From Pseudomonas sp. R4-35-07 (GTDB lineage Bacteria > Pseudomonadota > Gammaproteobacteria > Pseudomonadales > Pseudomonadaceae), in contig NZ_CP027732.1 in assembly GCF_003852235.1 (NCBI RefSeq), positions 5,772,506-5,836,505 on the forward strand: DNA of 64,000 bases. The letters run 5' to 3'. Shown in pieces: positions 28,172 to 36,494 of this stretch (within the stretch, counting starts at the first letter, position 1; the number at the start of each line of letters is the position of its first letter). Under the pieces are notes generated by a model. The model did no database searches, was not told where the DNA came from, and worked only from the letters and a program-made list of their open reading frames with translations. The position numbers were made by a program, and so were the translations under genes.

Positions 28172-30076
28172 TTATTGAACGGCTTTACGCGGCACCGAGG
28201 GATCGGCCGGTAAGGTAAAAGATCGCAGATCGATCGTCGGCGCACTGTCGGCGCCCAGGCGATGATCCAGAATAAGCAGTTTGGCGTGGGCCAGGCCCTG
28301 GCTGAGCTGGCCCAGGTACTGTTCCAACACGAAAGCCCGGCCCGCTGCGGCGTAGGCTTTTTGTTCGGCAACGAAGCGCAGGTTGGCCGCCTGGGCACTG
28401 GCATTCACTTCGCGCGCGGTGGCCTGGGCCTGGTTGCGGGCGGTGCTGGCCTGCAGCAACGCCTGGTTGGTCTGCTCGCTGGCCGCGCCACGCTCGCGAG
28501 CGATCAATGCCTGGGCGCCGATCTGCGCGGCTTGCACGCCGTGATAGGCGTTGGCGGCGCCGGCCGGTGGGTGGATCGCTTCGACGACCGTGGCGAGAAT
28601 TTCCACACCGCTGTCGAGCTTTTGCAGGTCTGCTTGTACGCTGCGGCCGATTTCGTCGGCAAGGCGGGTGCGTTGTTCGCCGAGCAATTCATCAAGGGTG
28701 CGTGAGGCAAAGTCGTGCACCAGGATGCGGCTGGCGGTGCTGCGGATCAGGGTCGGGACATCGGCGCTGTTGTAGGTGGCAGCCAGTGCGGCCTGGTCCG
28801 TCAGGCCGATGCGGTAGACGAACCGCACGTCCATGTTGACGATCTGGAAGCTCTGTTTGTCGCCACTGCTGCTGGCGATGACTTGGGACTTGTCATTCAC
28901 ATGGCTGGCGTCCCACAAGCGATTGGCGATCAGCGGCGCCGGGCCTTCGGCGGCGGCCAGCTCGGGCGCGGCGCTTTCGCTGACGCTGGTCGCCAGCTCG
29001 TGCACCACGCCGTTCTCCACGTTCAACACGCGGCCCAGGGGCCAGGGCAACCCAACGTGCAAGCCCGGGCCGAACACTTCGACCGGTTTACCGAAACGCT
29101 CATAAATCCCACGGCCCTGCAGAGGGACTTCATGCACGCCGGTCAGCGCCCAGCCTACCGCCAGCACCACCAGCAGCACCGGCAGGAACGCGCGACGCAT
29201 GTAGGTAAATGCCCAAATCTGGCGCAGGTCGATGCCGAAACGATTGTGCAGTTCATGCTGCAAAGCTTGCAGCGGCTGCGGCGGCCAGCGCAGCAGGCCT
29301 GCGACCACACTCTGCGCCATCAGGCGCGGTTCCAGACGCGGCTGGCGTGGGCTGAACAGTGACAGCACGCCGCGCAGCACAAATTCCAGCGCCACCAGCG
29401 CAGGCAACAGGCCGATCAGCGTCGCCAGCCGCAGCGGCCACACCGATTGCGCACCAGCAAACAACAGGCACAGCGCACTGATCACCAGGCAGGTGATCGC
29501 CACCCGGCTCAATTGCGCCAGTTGCGCAGCTTCCGGCCATTGCACGGCGGTTTCCTGGGCCATGCGCCGCTCGAACACCAGCAAACCGAACGCCAGCGCC
29601 AAGCCCAGCGCCGCGCCGATACTGGCGGATTGACCGACGGCGGCAGCGGGCAGCGCCAGGTTCCAGAATTCGATAACGCTGACCAGCGCCAGCAACGACC
29701 AACCGCACAGCCACAACACCGGCGCGCCGATCTGCTTGCCCAGGCGCTGCGCAAGGCGCTCGTAGCGGCCCGTCTCTACACCCGGCAATTCAACTGCCGG
29801 CTCTTCCAGCGCCTGGGCACGCCAATCGGCTACCCACCACGCCGACTGCAAGCCGGCTACCAGGACGAGCAAGGCCGACGAGCAATTGATCAACACCACC
29901 GGCCAGATCGAGACCGGTGCAAACAGCGCCACAAATAACGCCAGCACCCAACCGGTAACGGCCAAGGCTGTCAGGCTGATACCGGCTTGGCGCAATCGAC
30001 GGGCATGGAACAGCCCCTGCTGAAAACGCGGCAGGCCCTCAACCGAAGCTCCGTCAGCTTCTAGATCCACTTGCAT
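28172..30076 (-). CDS. HflK-like SPFH protein fused to an N-terminal polytopic membrane domain
   Basis: A 634-residue protein and first gene of the operon. Residues 1-330 hold about six to eight hydrophobic helices; only after a further helix (about 310-330) does the SPFH domain start (GRGIYERFGKPVEVFGPGLHVGLPWP, about 340), followed by a coiled coil rich in Ala and Gln (about 520-590). Ordinary HflK has one helix, so this is a fusion or expansion. The start is the ATG at 30076; upstream extension would cross the Zur-like box and a REP. Confidence 0.82.
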   Translation of the reverse strand: MQVDLEADGASVEGLPRFQQGLFHARRLRQAGISLTALAVTGWVLALFVALFAPVSIWPVVLINCSSALLVLVAGLQSAWWVADWRAQALEEPAVELPGVETGRYERLAQRLGKQIGAPVLWLCGWSLLALVSVIEFWNLALPAAAVGQSASIGAALGLALAFGLLVFERRMAQETAVQWPEAAQLAQLSRVAITCLVISALCLLFAGAQSVWPLRLATLIGLLPALVALEFVLRGVLSLFSPRQPRLEPRLMAQSVVAGLLRWPPQPLQALQHELHNRFGIDLRQIWAFTYMRRAFLPVLLVVLAVGWALTGVHEVPLQGRGIYERFGKPVEVFGPGLHVGLPWPLGRVLNVENGVVHELATSVSESAAPELAAAEGPAPLIANRLWDASHVNDKSQVIASSSGDKQSFQIVNMDVRFVYRIGLTDQAALAATYNSADVPTLIRSTASRILVHDFASRTLDELLGEQRTRLADEIGRSVQADLQKLDSGVEILATVVEAIHPPAGAANAYHGVQAAQIGAQALIARERGAASEQTNQALLQASTARNQAQATAREVNASAQAANLRFVAEQKAYAAAGRAFVLEQYLGQLSQGLAHAKLLILDHRLGADSAPTIDLRSFTLPADPSVPRKAVQ

Positions 30077-30104
30077 CCACTCAACGCCCGCTTGTACATA
30101 ATTC

Positions 30105-30117
30105 GTTACGATATAAC
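30105..30117. promoter_or_regulatory. Zur-like box before the SPFH/ATPase operon
   Basis: GTTACGATATAAC matches the Zur consensus at 11 of 13 positions (CG replaces TA in the left arm). It lies 28 bases before the ATG of the first SPFH gene on the minus strand. This degenerate copy is weaker than the two boxes at 13699 and 15394. Confidence 0.75.
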
Positions 30118-30160
30118 ACGCGGCGTGAAATTTTTGTTCGCTTTTGGCTACAACGCAGAT

Positions 30161-30258
30161 CCCCTGTGGCAGGGGGCTTGCTCCCGATAACGGTGGGTCA
30201 GCAGTACATGTATCAACTGACCCAAAGCCATCGGGAGCAAGCCCCCTCCCACATTTGA
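30161..30258. repeat. REP doublet
   Basis: Inverted REP copies (GCAGGGGGCTTGCTCCCGAT at the left, its complement with CCCTCCCACATTTG at the right) around a 41-base centre. With the Zur-like box it fills the 311-base divergent spacer before the ynbA-like gene; no further gene is seen there. Confidence 0.88.
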
Positions 30259-30387
30259 TCTTTGTTGTTCCAAAGATCGTGACTAAACCCCCATAAACAG
30301 GCGGCATCACTGGTACGCGCCCAAATTAATCGGCACACTCCAGAACAGTTTTTTCGCGGCTCCACGGACAGGGAAGCGCCCTCCTTC

Positions 30388-31011
30388 ATGATCTCCATTT
30401 ATCAGCTCAAACCGCGGTTCCAAAACCTGCTGCGGCCCCTCGTGCAGCGCCTTTATGACAACGGCACCACCGCCAACCAGATCACCGTGCTGGCCGGCGT
30501 GATTTCCGTGTTGGTGGGCCTGCTGATTGCCAGCTTCGCCCAGCACTTGTGGCTGTTCGCGCTGATCCCGCTGTGGATGATTGTGCGCATGGCCCTTAAC
30601 GCCGTCGACGGCATGCTCGCGCGCGAGTTCGGCCAGCAATCGCGCCTGGGCGCCTACCTCAATGAACTGTGCGATGTGATCGCCGACAGCGCGCTGATCC
30701 TGCCGTTTGCGCTGATCCCCGACGTCAGCCTGGCGCCCGTGCTGTTGGTGACGCTGCTCGCAGTGTTCAGCGAATACGCCGGTGTGCTGGGGCCGATGGT
30801 GGGCGCATCGCGCCGCTATGACGGGCCGATGGGCAAAAGTGACCGGGCGTTCGTACTCGGGGTGCTGGCCACCGGCGTGGCGTTGGGCTGGTTCGGCGCC
30901 GGCTGGGTCGACACGGTGATGTGGCTGGTCGCCGCGCTGCTGGCCTACACCCTGGTCAACCGGGTGCGTCAGGGCCTCAAGGAACACTCAGACACCTCAC
31001 CGATTGCATAA
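30388..31011 (+). CDS. CDP-alcohol phosphatidyltransferase family protein (YnbA-like)
   Basis: An integral-membrane CDP-alcohol phosphotransferase of 207 residues with about six helices. The family motif DxxDGxxAR...GxxxDxxxD reads NAVDGMLAR then GAYLNELCD here: the first and third Asp are Asn, while the second and the catalytic last Asp are kept. From memory E. coli YnbA shares this change, so it marks a subfamily. The alcohol it uses is unknown. It is first of six plus-strand genes packed without gaps or with short overlaps, resembling ynbABCD plus two more genes. Confidence 0.85.
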   Translation: MISIYQLKPRFQNLLRPLVQRLYDNGTTANQITVLAGVISVLVGLLIASFAQHLWLFALIPLWMIVRMALNAVDGMLAREFGQQSRLGAYLNELCDVIADSALILPFALIPDVSLAPVLLVTLLAVFSEYAGVLGPMVGASRRYDGPMGKSDRAFVLGVLATGVALGWFGAGWVDTVMWLVAALLAYTLVNRVRQGLKEHSDTSPIA

Positions 31012-31022
31012 GGATGCTTGCG

Positions 31023-32771
31023 ATGCGCGAACAGCAACCACACAGCTTCAGCACCCATGACGGCGTCGAGCTGTTTTACCGGCACTGGCCGGCCACGGCA
31101 GGCGCCGGGCCGCGCAAGGCGATTATGTTGTTCCATCGCGGTCATGAGCACTCCGGGCGTATCGCGCACTTGGTGGACGAACTGGGCCTGCCTGACTTTG
31201 ACTTCTTCGCCTGGGACGCCCGTGGTCACGGCCAATCCCCCGGCGAGCGCGGTGACAGCCCCAGCTTTGCCACCAGCGCCCGCGACGTGCAGACTTTCTG
31301 CGACCACATCGGCGCCACCTACGGCATCGAAGAGGAAAACGTCGCGGTCATCGCCCAAAGCGTCGGCGCGGTGATCGCGGCCACCTGGGTGCATGACTAC
31401 GCACCGAAGATCCGCGCCCTGGTACTCGCCTCCCCTGCCTTCAAGGTCAAGCTGTACGTGCCCTTCGCACGCCCGGGCCTGGCCCTGATGCGCAAGTTTC
31501 GCGGCAACTTTTTCGTCAACAGTTACGTCAAGGCCAAGTTCCTCAGCCATGACCCGGAGCGCGTGGCGTCCTACGATAGCGATCCGCTGATCACCAAGGC
31601 CATCTCGGTGAATGTGCTGCTGGGCCTGTACGAAGCGGCCGACCGGGTGGTCGCCGATGCCCAGGCCATCCAGGTGCCGACCCAGTTGCTGGTCTCCGGC
31701 TCCGACTTCGTGGTGCACCGTAAGCCCCAGCAGCAGTTTTTCGACCGTCTCGGCAGCCTGAAAAAAGAGCTGCATATCCTCCCGGGTTTCTTTCACGACA
31801 CCCTTGGCGAACGTGACCGCGCCCTGGCCATCAACAGCGCCAGGCGCTTTATCCTGCAAAACTTTGCGCAGCCGCTGGACCGCGCCTCGCTGCTGGACGC
31901 CGACAAACTGGGCGCTACCTGCGCCGAATCCGAAGCCCTCGCCGCACCACTGCCGCGCAATTCCCTGCGCGATCTGTACTGGCGCATGACCCGCGCCAGC
32001 ATGGGCCTGGGCAAGAACCTGTCGGAGGGGGTGAAACTGGGCTTCGACACCGGCTTCGATTCCGGCAGCACCCTGGATTACGTGTACCGCAACACGCCCA
32101 CCGGCAAAGGCGCGCTGGGGCGGATGATCGACACCAACTACCTCAACTCCATCGGCTGGCGCGGCATTCGCCAGCGCAAGCTGAACGTCGAAGAACTGCT
32201 ACGCCTGGCCATGGCCAGGTTGCGTGCCGATGAGCGCGAAGTGCGCATCGTCGATATCGCTGCTGGCCATGGTCGTTACATTCTGGAAGCTTTGCAGGGT
32301 GTGTCGCCGCTACCGGAATCGATCCTGCTGCGCGACTACAGCGACATCAACGTGCGCGACGGTGGCGCCTTGATCCGTGAAAAGGGCCTGGACGATATCG
32401 CCCAGTTCATCAAAGCCGATGCATTCGATCGGGCGAATCTGGCCGCGCTGGAGCCGAAACCGACGCTGGCGGTGGTGTCCGGGCTGTATGAATTGTTTGC
32501 CGATAACGCCATGGTCGGCGGTTCGTTGGCGGGCCTCGCCGAAGCGGTGGAGCCCGGCGGTTGTCTGGTCTACACCGGCCAACCGTGGCACCCACAGCTG
32601 GAACTGATCGCCCGCGCCTTGACCAGCCACCGCCAGGGCCAGGCCTGGGTGATGCGTCGACGCAGCCAGGCGGAAATGGACCAACTGGTGGAGGCTGCGG
32701 GCTTTCGCAAGATCACCCAGCGTGTGGATGAGTGGGGTATTTTCACCGTGTCCCTGGCACAGAAGATCTGA
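31023..32771 (+). CDS. Bifunctional alpha/beta hydrolase / SAM methyltransferase (YnbC-like)
   Basis: A 582-residue two-domain cytosolic protein. The N-terminal alpha/beta hydrolase (about 1-310) has the HRGHEHSGR oxyanion segment, WDARGHGQS, and the nucleophile Ser near 113 in AQSVGAV; it resembles lysophospholipase/monoacylglycerol lipases. The C-terminal domain (about 370-582) is a class I methyltransferase with IVDIAAGHGRYILEAL as SAM loop. The start at 31023 has AAGGA eight bases upstream. The length and domain order match E. coli YnbC. A lipid or lipid-headgroup substrate is inferred from neighbours. Confidence 0.87.
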   Translation: MREQQPHSFSTHDGVELFYRHWPATAGAGPRKAIMLFHRGHEHSGRIAHLVDELGLPDFDFFAWDARGHGQSPGERGDSPSFATSARDVQTFCDHIGATYGIEEENVAVIAQSVGAVIAATWVHDYAPKIRALVLASPAFKVKLYVPFARPGLALMRKFRGNFFVNSYVKAKFLSHDPERVASYDSDPLITKAISVNVLLGLYEAADRVVADAQAIQVPTQLLVSGSDFVVHRKPQQQFFDRLGSLKKELHILPGFFHDTLGERDRALAINSARRFILQNFAQPLDRASLLDADKLGATCAESEALAAPLPRNSLRDLYWRMTRASMGLGKNLSEGVKLGFDTGFDSGSTLDYVYRNTPTGKGALGRMIDTNYLNSIGWRGIRQRKLNVEELLRLAMARLRADEREVRIVDIAAGHGRYILEALQGVSPLPESILLRDYSDINVRDGGALIREKGLDDIAQFIKADAFDRANLAALEPKPTLAVVSGLYELFADNAMVGGSLAGLAEAVEPGGCLVYTGQPWHPQLELIARALTSHRQGQAWVMRRRSQAEMDQLVEAAGFRKITQRVDEWGIFTVSLAQKI

Positions 32772-32773
32772 GC

Positions 32774-34072
32774 ATGCGCGAACCCGGCTTGTTTAAACCG
32801 GCGCTGCTGTGGCTGCTGGTGTTGGCGCCGCTGTTTTTCAGCACCTACGGCTTCGCTACTTGGGTCACCAACCAGCGCAGCGATGTGGGCACGCTGGTGT
32901 TCGGCTGGGAAACCCATATGCCGTTCTGGGCCTGGACCATCGTGCCCTATTGGTCCATCGACTTGCTCTACGGGTTCTCGCTGTTGCTGCCGAGCACCCG
33001 CCACGAACTCAAGCAGCATGCCCTGCGCCTGCTGACGGCCCAGGTGATAGCCGTCAGTTGCTTCCTGATCTGGCCGCTGCGCTTCACCTTCGAACGGCCG
33101 GAACTGGATGGCGTGTTCGGCTGGTTGTTTGCCGTGCTGGCCGGCTTCGACAAGCCCTTCAACCAGGCGCCCTCACTACATATCGCGCTGCTGGTGATCC
33201 TGTGGGTCATGTACCAGCGGCATACCCAAGGTTTTTGGCGCTGGGTGGTGCACGGCTGGTTTGCGCTGATCGGTATTTCCGTACTGACCACTTATCAACA
33301 TCACTTTGTCGACTTACCCACAGGCGCCCTCGCGGGGTGGTTGTGCGTGTGGTTATGGCCGCTGGAACACGCCAGCCCGCTGCTCAATGCCCGACTTACG
33401 CGCGACTCTAAACGCCGTTGGCTGGGTGCGCGCTACGCCCTTGGCGCGCTGGCGCTGATGCTGCTCGCGCTGGCTTTGGGCGGTTGGGGGTTATGGTTGC
33501 TGTGGCCGGCGGTGTCCCTCGCGCTGGTCGCAGCCAATTACTGGCTGCTGGGTGCCGAGGGCTTTCAGAAACGCAACAATGGCCAGCTGACGCCTGCTGC
33601 GCGTTGGCTGTATGCGCCTTATCTGGTCGCCGCCTGGATCAATTCGCGGCTGTGGACACGCCGGCATCCACAGCCTGAGCTGATTGTGGATAACGTCTGG
33701 CTGGGGCGAATTCCTACATCGAGCGAGCAGCAGTCTTTCAAGGCCATCGTCGATCTCTGCGCCGAATTGCCGATTAATCCACAGGGTCGTAGCTATCACT
33801 GCATTCCTGTTGTGGACTTGATCGCGCCCACCTCCGCCGAATGCCTGCAAGCCGCCAAGGCCATCGAACGCCTGCGCTTGGACGGCCCGTTGCTGGTGTG
33901 CTGCGCCCTGGGCTACTCGCGCAGCGCCACGGCCATTGCCGCCTGGCTGTTGCACAGCGGACGCGCGACGACGGTGGATCAAGCGCTGGCTATTATTCGT
34001 ACAGCGCGGGCCCGTGTGGTCCTGCATCCCGCACATCGTCTCGCCTTGGAGGGTTTGCCCCATGCCTGCTGA
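32774..34072 (+). CDS. PAP2-like / dual-specificity phosphatase fusion (YnbD-like)
   Basis: A 432-residue membrane protein. The first 300 residues contain about eight helices of the PAP2/inositol-phosphoryl-transfer type, with HIALL and YQHHFVDLPTG as the likely catalytic His segments. The C-terminal 130 residues form a dual-specificity phosphatase domain with Cys377-x5-Arg383 (CALGYSRS). Thus one protein could remove phosphate on both sides of the membrane. It begins two bases after the ynbC-like stop and overlaps the next gene by 11 bases. Confidence 0.87.
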   Translation: MREPGLFKPALLWLLVLAPLFFSTYGFATWVTNQRSDVGTLVFGWETHMPFWAWTIVPYWSIDLLYGFSLLLPSTRHELKQHALRLLTAQVIAVSCFLIWPLRFTFERPELDGVFGWLFAVLAGFDKPFNQAPSLHIALLVILWVMYQRHTQGFWRWVVHGWFALIGISVLTTYQHHFVDLPTGALAGWLCVWLWPLEHASPLLNARLTRDSKRRWLGARYALGALALMLLALALGGWGLWLLWPAVSLALVAANYWLLGAEGFQKRNNGQLTPAARWLYAPYLVAAWINSRLWTRRHPQPELIVDNVWLGRIPTSSEQQSFKAIVDLCAELPINPQGRSYHCIPVVDLIAPTSAECLQAAKAIERLRLDGPLLVCCALGYSRSATAIAAWLLHSGRATTVDQALAIIRTARARVVLHPAHRLALEGLPHAC

Positions 34073-34505
34073 TATGGAACTGCAAGTCGTCGCCAGCCTG
34101 CTGCGCCGTGGCCGTTCGCTGGATCAGTTATCCACAGGCCTTACAGTGGCCGGCGTGTTGTTCGGTGTGGCCCAACTGTTGATGGCGAGTGTTTCAACGG
34201 TCTGCCTGCTGCTGGCCTTGTGGATGATCATCCTGGGCCTTGTGCAAAAATACTGGGCCCTGCGCGTTGCGTTCGATGCCGATCTGTTTGCCCTGCTCGC
34301 TCGCGACGTCGAGCGCACCGCAGACCTTGACCAAGCCCTGCAGACCCTTGGCCTGCAATCGGCCAAGCGCGCCGGCCGGCCTTGGGCCGAACGCCGTCGT
34401 GGCGCCCTCAAATTGCTGCGCAAACAGGCCTGGCTGCTCGGCGCGCAAGCGCTGCTGACCCTGGCCGTGCTGCTTGCCAGCCCTTGGCTACCTTTCGCCG
34501 AATAA
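34062..34505 (+). CDS. Small two-helix membrane protein in the ynb-like operon
   Basis: A 147-residue protein that I do not recognise. There are two hydrophobic helices near 30-65 and one near 120-140, with a charged segment between them (DLFALLARDVERTADLDQALQTLG). GGAGG lies 10 bases before the ATG at 34062, which overlaps the preceding gene; the ATG at 34074 is the alternative. E. coli ynbABCD lacks this gene, so it is an addition specific to this version. Confidence 0.7.
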   Translation: MPADMELQVVASLLRRGRSLDQLSTGLTVAGVLFGVAQLLMASVSTVCLLLALWMIILGLVQKYWALRVAFDADLFALLARDVERTADLDQALQTLGLQSAKRAGRPWAERRRGALKLLRKQAWLLGAQALLTLAVLLASPWLPFAE

Positions 34506-34514
34506 GGAATTCCC

Positions 34515-35135
34515 ATGTTCGAACCCGTGGTCGCCACACTGATTACTTCCATGGCCCGCACCGTCACCGGCGCCCGCAGCCTGTGGTTGGGCTGCGCGCC
34601 CGTGCCGGTGCAGCGCATCTACTTCGCCAACCACAGCAGCCACGGCGACTTCGTGCTGGTGTGGGCGTCGCTACCGCAAAACCTGCGCAAATTCACCCGC
34701 CCTGTGGCCGGCAGCGATTACTGGAATAAAAGCGCGCTGCGCCGCTACATCATCAACCGCGTGTTCAACGGCGTACTGATTGATCGCGAGCGCAAAGAGC
34801 CTGTGGATAACCCTTTGCAGCCAATGCTTGCTGCGTTGGAAGGCGGCGACTCGCTGATCATCTTTCCTGAAGGCACGCGCAATCTGGAGGACGGCCTGCT
34901 GCCGTTCAAAAGCGGGTTGTATCACTTGGCAAACAGTTACCCACAGGCCGAGTTGATTCCGGTGTGGATAGCCAATTTGAACCGCGTGATGCCCAAGGGC
35001 CGTGTCCTGCCATTACCGCTGTTATGCACAACCAGCTTCGGCGCGCCCCTGCAATTGGAAGAAGGCGAAGACAAAGCCGCGTTCCTTGCCCGCACCCGCG
35101 ACGCCCTGCTCGCCCTCGCCCCGGAGCATTCCTGA
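34515..35135 (+). CDS. 1-acyl-glycerol-3-phosphate acyltransferase family protein (PlsC-like)
   Basis: A 206-residue acyltransferase that transfers an acyl chain to a lysophosphatidate-like acceptor at the inner membrane. The HX4D motif is HSSHGD (40-45) and the acceptor-binding motif is FPEGTRN (about 116). AAGGA precedes the ATG. In this operon it would provide the diacyl backbone for the CdsA-like enzyme that starts two bases after its stop. The housekeeping plsC is expected elsewhere in the chromosome. Confidence 0.88.
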   Translation: MFEPVVATLITSMARTVTGARSLWLGCAPVPVQRIYFANHSSHGDFVLVWASLPQNLRKFTRPVAGSDYWNKSALRRYIINRVFNGVLIDRERKEPVDNPLQPMLAALEGGDSLIIFPEGTRNLEDGLLPFKSGLYHLANSYPQAELIPVWIANLNRVMPKGRVLPLPLLCTTSFGAPLQLEEGEDKAAFLARTRDALLALAPEHS

Positions 35136-35136
35136 G

Positions 35137-36069
35137 ATGGATAGCCAGACCTTGATGTTATTCGGCGGGATCGGCGCGATTCTGGTCACCGCCTCGCTGA
35201 TCGGCCTGATCCTGAAGTTGCGCACCCGTGGCAATCCCAACGCGGTGATCGACAACCTCAACGCCCGCATCAACGCCTGGTGGGTGATGGTGGTGGTGAT
35301 CGGTGTCGCCTTCTGGCTCGGCACCGGCGCAGTGATCCTGCTGTTCTATGCGGTGTCCTTCTATGCCTTGCGCGAATTTCTCACCCTCACTCCGACCCGG
35401 CGCAGCGACTACCCGGCCCTGGTAGCGGCGTTCTACCTCGCCCTCCCGCTGCAGTACGTGCTGATCTACGCCGACTGGTACGGACTATTCTCGATCTTCA
35501 TCCCGGTCTACGTGTTCCTGCTGCTGCCGATACTCGCCTCCCTGGGCGGCGACAGCACTCACTTCCTGGAGCGCGCATCCAAGGTGCAATGGGGCCTGAT
35601 GATCGCGGTGTTCTGCGTGTCGTTCGTGCCGGCGTTGCTGACCCTGGACATCCCCGGCTATGAAGGCCGCAACCTGCTGCTGATCGCCTACCTGGTGATC
35701 GTGGTGCAACTGTCGGACGTGTTGCAGTACGTGTGCGGCAAGCTGTTCGGCAAACACAAGATCGCGCCCAACCTCTCGCCGTCCAAAACCGTGGAAGGTT
35801 TTGTCGGCGGCATCCTGCTGTCCTCTCTGATCGGTGCCGCGCTGTGGTGGACCACGCCGTTCAATCCCTGGCAGTCGTTTTTGATCGCGCTGTTGATCAA
35901 CCTGCTGGGCTTTGCCGGCGGGATCGTGATGTCGGCGATCAAGCGCGATCGCGGCGTGAAGGATTGGGGGCACATGATCGAAGGGCACGGCGGCATGCTG
36001 GATCGGCTGGATTCGGTGTGCTTTGCGGCGCCGATCTTCTTCCACCTGGTGCGGTACTGGTGGACCTGA
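35137..36069 (+). CDS. Phosphatidate cytidylyltransferase family protein (CdsA/YnbB-like)
   Basis: Integral-membrane enzyme of 310 residues with about eight helices that activates phosphatidate with CTP to give CDP-diacylglycerol. The family signature SxxKRxxxxKDxxxxxxGHGGxxDRxD is intact (SAIKRDRGVKDWGHMIEGHGGMLDRLDS). It is last in the operon and would feed the YnbA-like transferase. A separate housekeeping cdsA is expected near dxr; this copy is the dedicated one. The ATG at 35137 overlaps no upstream gene. Confidence 0.88.
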   Translation: MDSQTLMLFGGIGAILVTASLIGLILKLRTRGNPNAVIDNLNARINAWWVMVVVIGVAFWLGTGAVILLFYAVSFYALREFLTLTPTRRSDYPALVAAFYLALPLQYVLIYADWYGLFSIFIPVYVFLLLPILASLGGDSTHFLERASKVQWGLMIAVFCVSFVPALLTLDIPGYEGRNLLLIAYLVIVVQLSDVLQYVCGKLFGKHKIAPNLSPSKTVEGFVGGILLSSLIGAALWWTTPFNPWQSFLIALLINLLGFAGGIVMSAIKRDRGVKDWGHMIEGHGGMLDRLDSVCFAAPIFFHLVRYWWT

Positions 36070-36101
36070 CCTACCCCTTTCTCAAAACCAATGAAGATCA
36101 A

Positions 36102-36197
36102 ACTGTGGGAGAGGGCTTGCCCCCGATGGCGGTGTGACAGTCACCGAATAGGTTGGCTGATACACCGCAATCGAGGGCAAGCCCCCTCCCACATTGG
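36102..36197. repeat. REP doublet after the ynb-like operon
   Basis: Inverted REP copies (CTGTGGGAGAGGGCTTGCCC left; complement right), slightly diverged from the group consensus. They probably end the lipid operon transcript. The following 140 bases up to the hydrolase remnant show no gene. Confidence 0.85.
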
Positions 36198-36339
36198 TTT
36201 TGTGGTGCTTTCCGGGTTTAGGCAAAGTCGGATCCTGGTCACTTGAAACACAGTTCATAAACCGTGCTTCCATGCTGGCCTATTGCGGCTGGGTTCGGTT
36301 GATCCCAGGATTCAGCCAGCACCCTTATGGAGTCGAATC

Positions 36340-36480
36340 ATGTTTGCTGGTTTCCAGAAACAACAGCCCCAGGTCAATGGCCTGAACATCAGCTTTCGCA
36401 TCGGTGGATCCGGCCCCGCGCTGTTGCTGTTGCATGGTCACCCTCAGACCCACGTTATCTGGCACAAGGTCGCCGAACGT
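36340..36480 (+). pseudogene. Alpha/beta hydrolase remnant (haloacetate-dehalogenase-like N-terminus)
   Basis: An ATG with GGAG upstream begins about 46 codons that read like the start of a haloalkane/haloacetate dehalogenase-type hydrolase (NGLNISFRIGGSGPALLLLHGHPQT, then WHKVAER). The homology stops near 36480, where the sequence runs into the 3' end of the TetR gene on the other strand; about 250 residues including the catalytic triad are missing. A deletion or insertion of the TetR-amidase pair is the likely cause. Confidence 0.75.
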
Positions 36481-36494
36481 ACCTATCGCCTCCG

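Noticed and set aside
30077..30310. N-terminal extension of the first SPFH protein
   Set aside because: It would translate a REP doublet and the Zur-like box; the hydrophobic domain starts cleanly after 30076.
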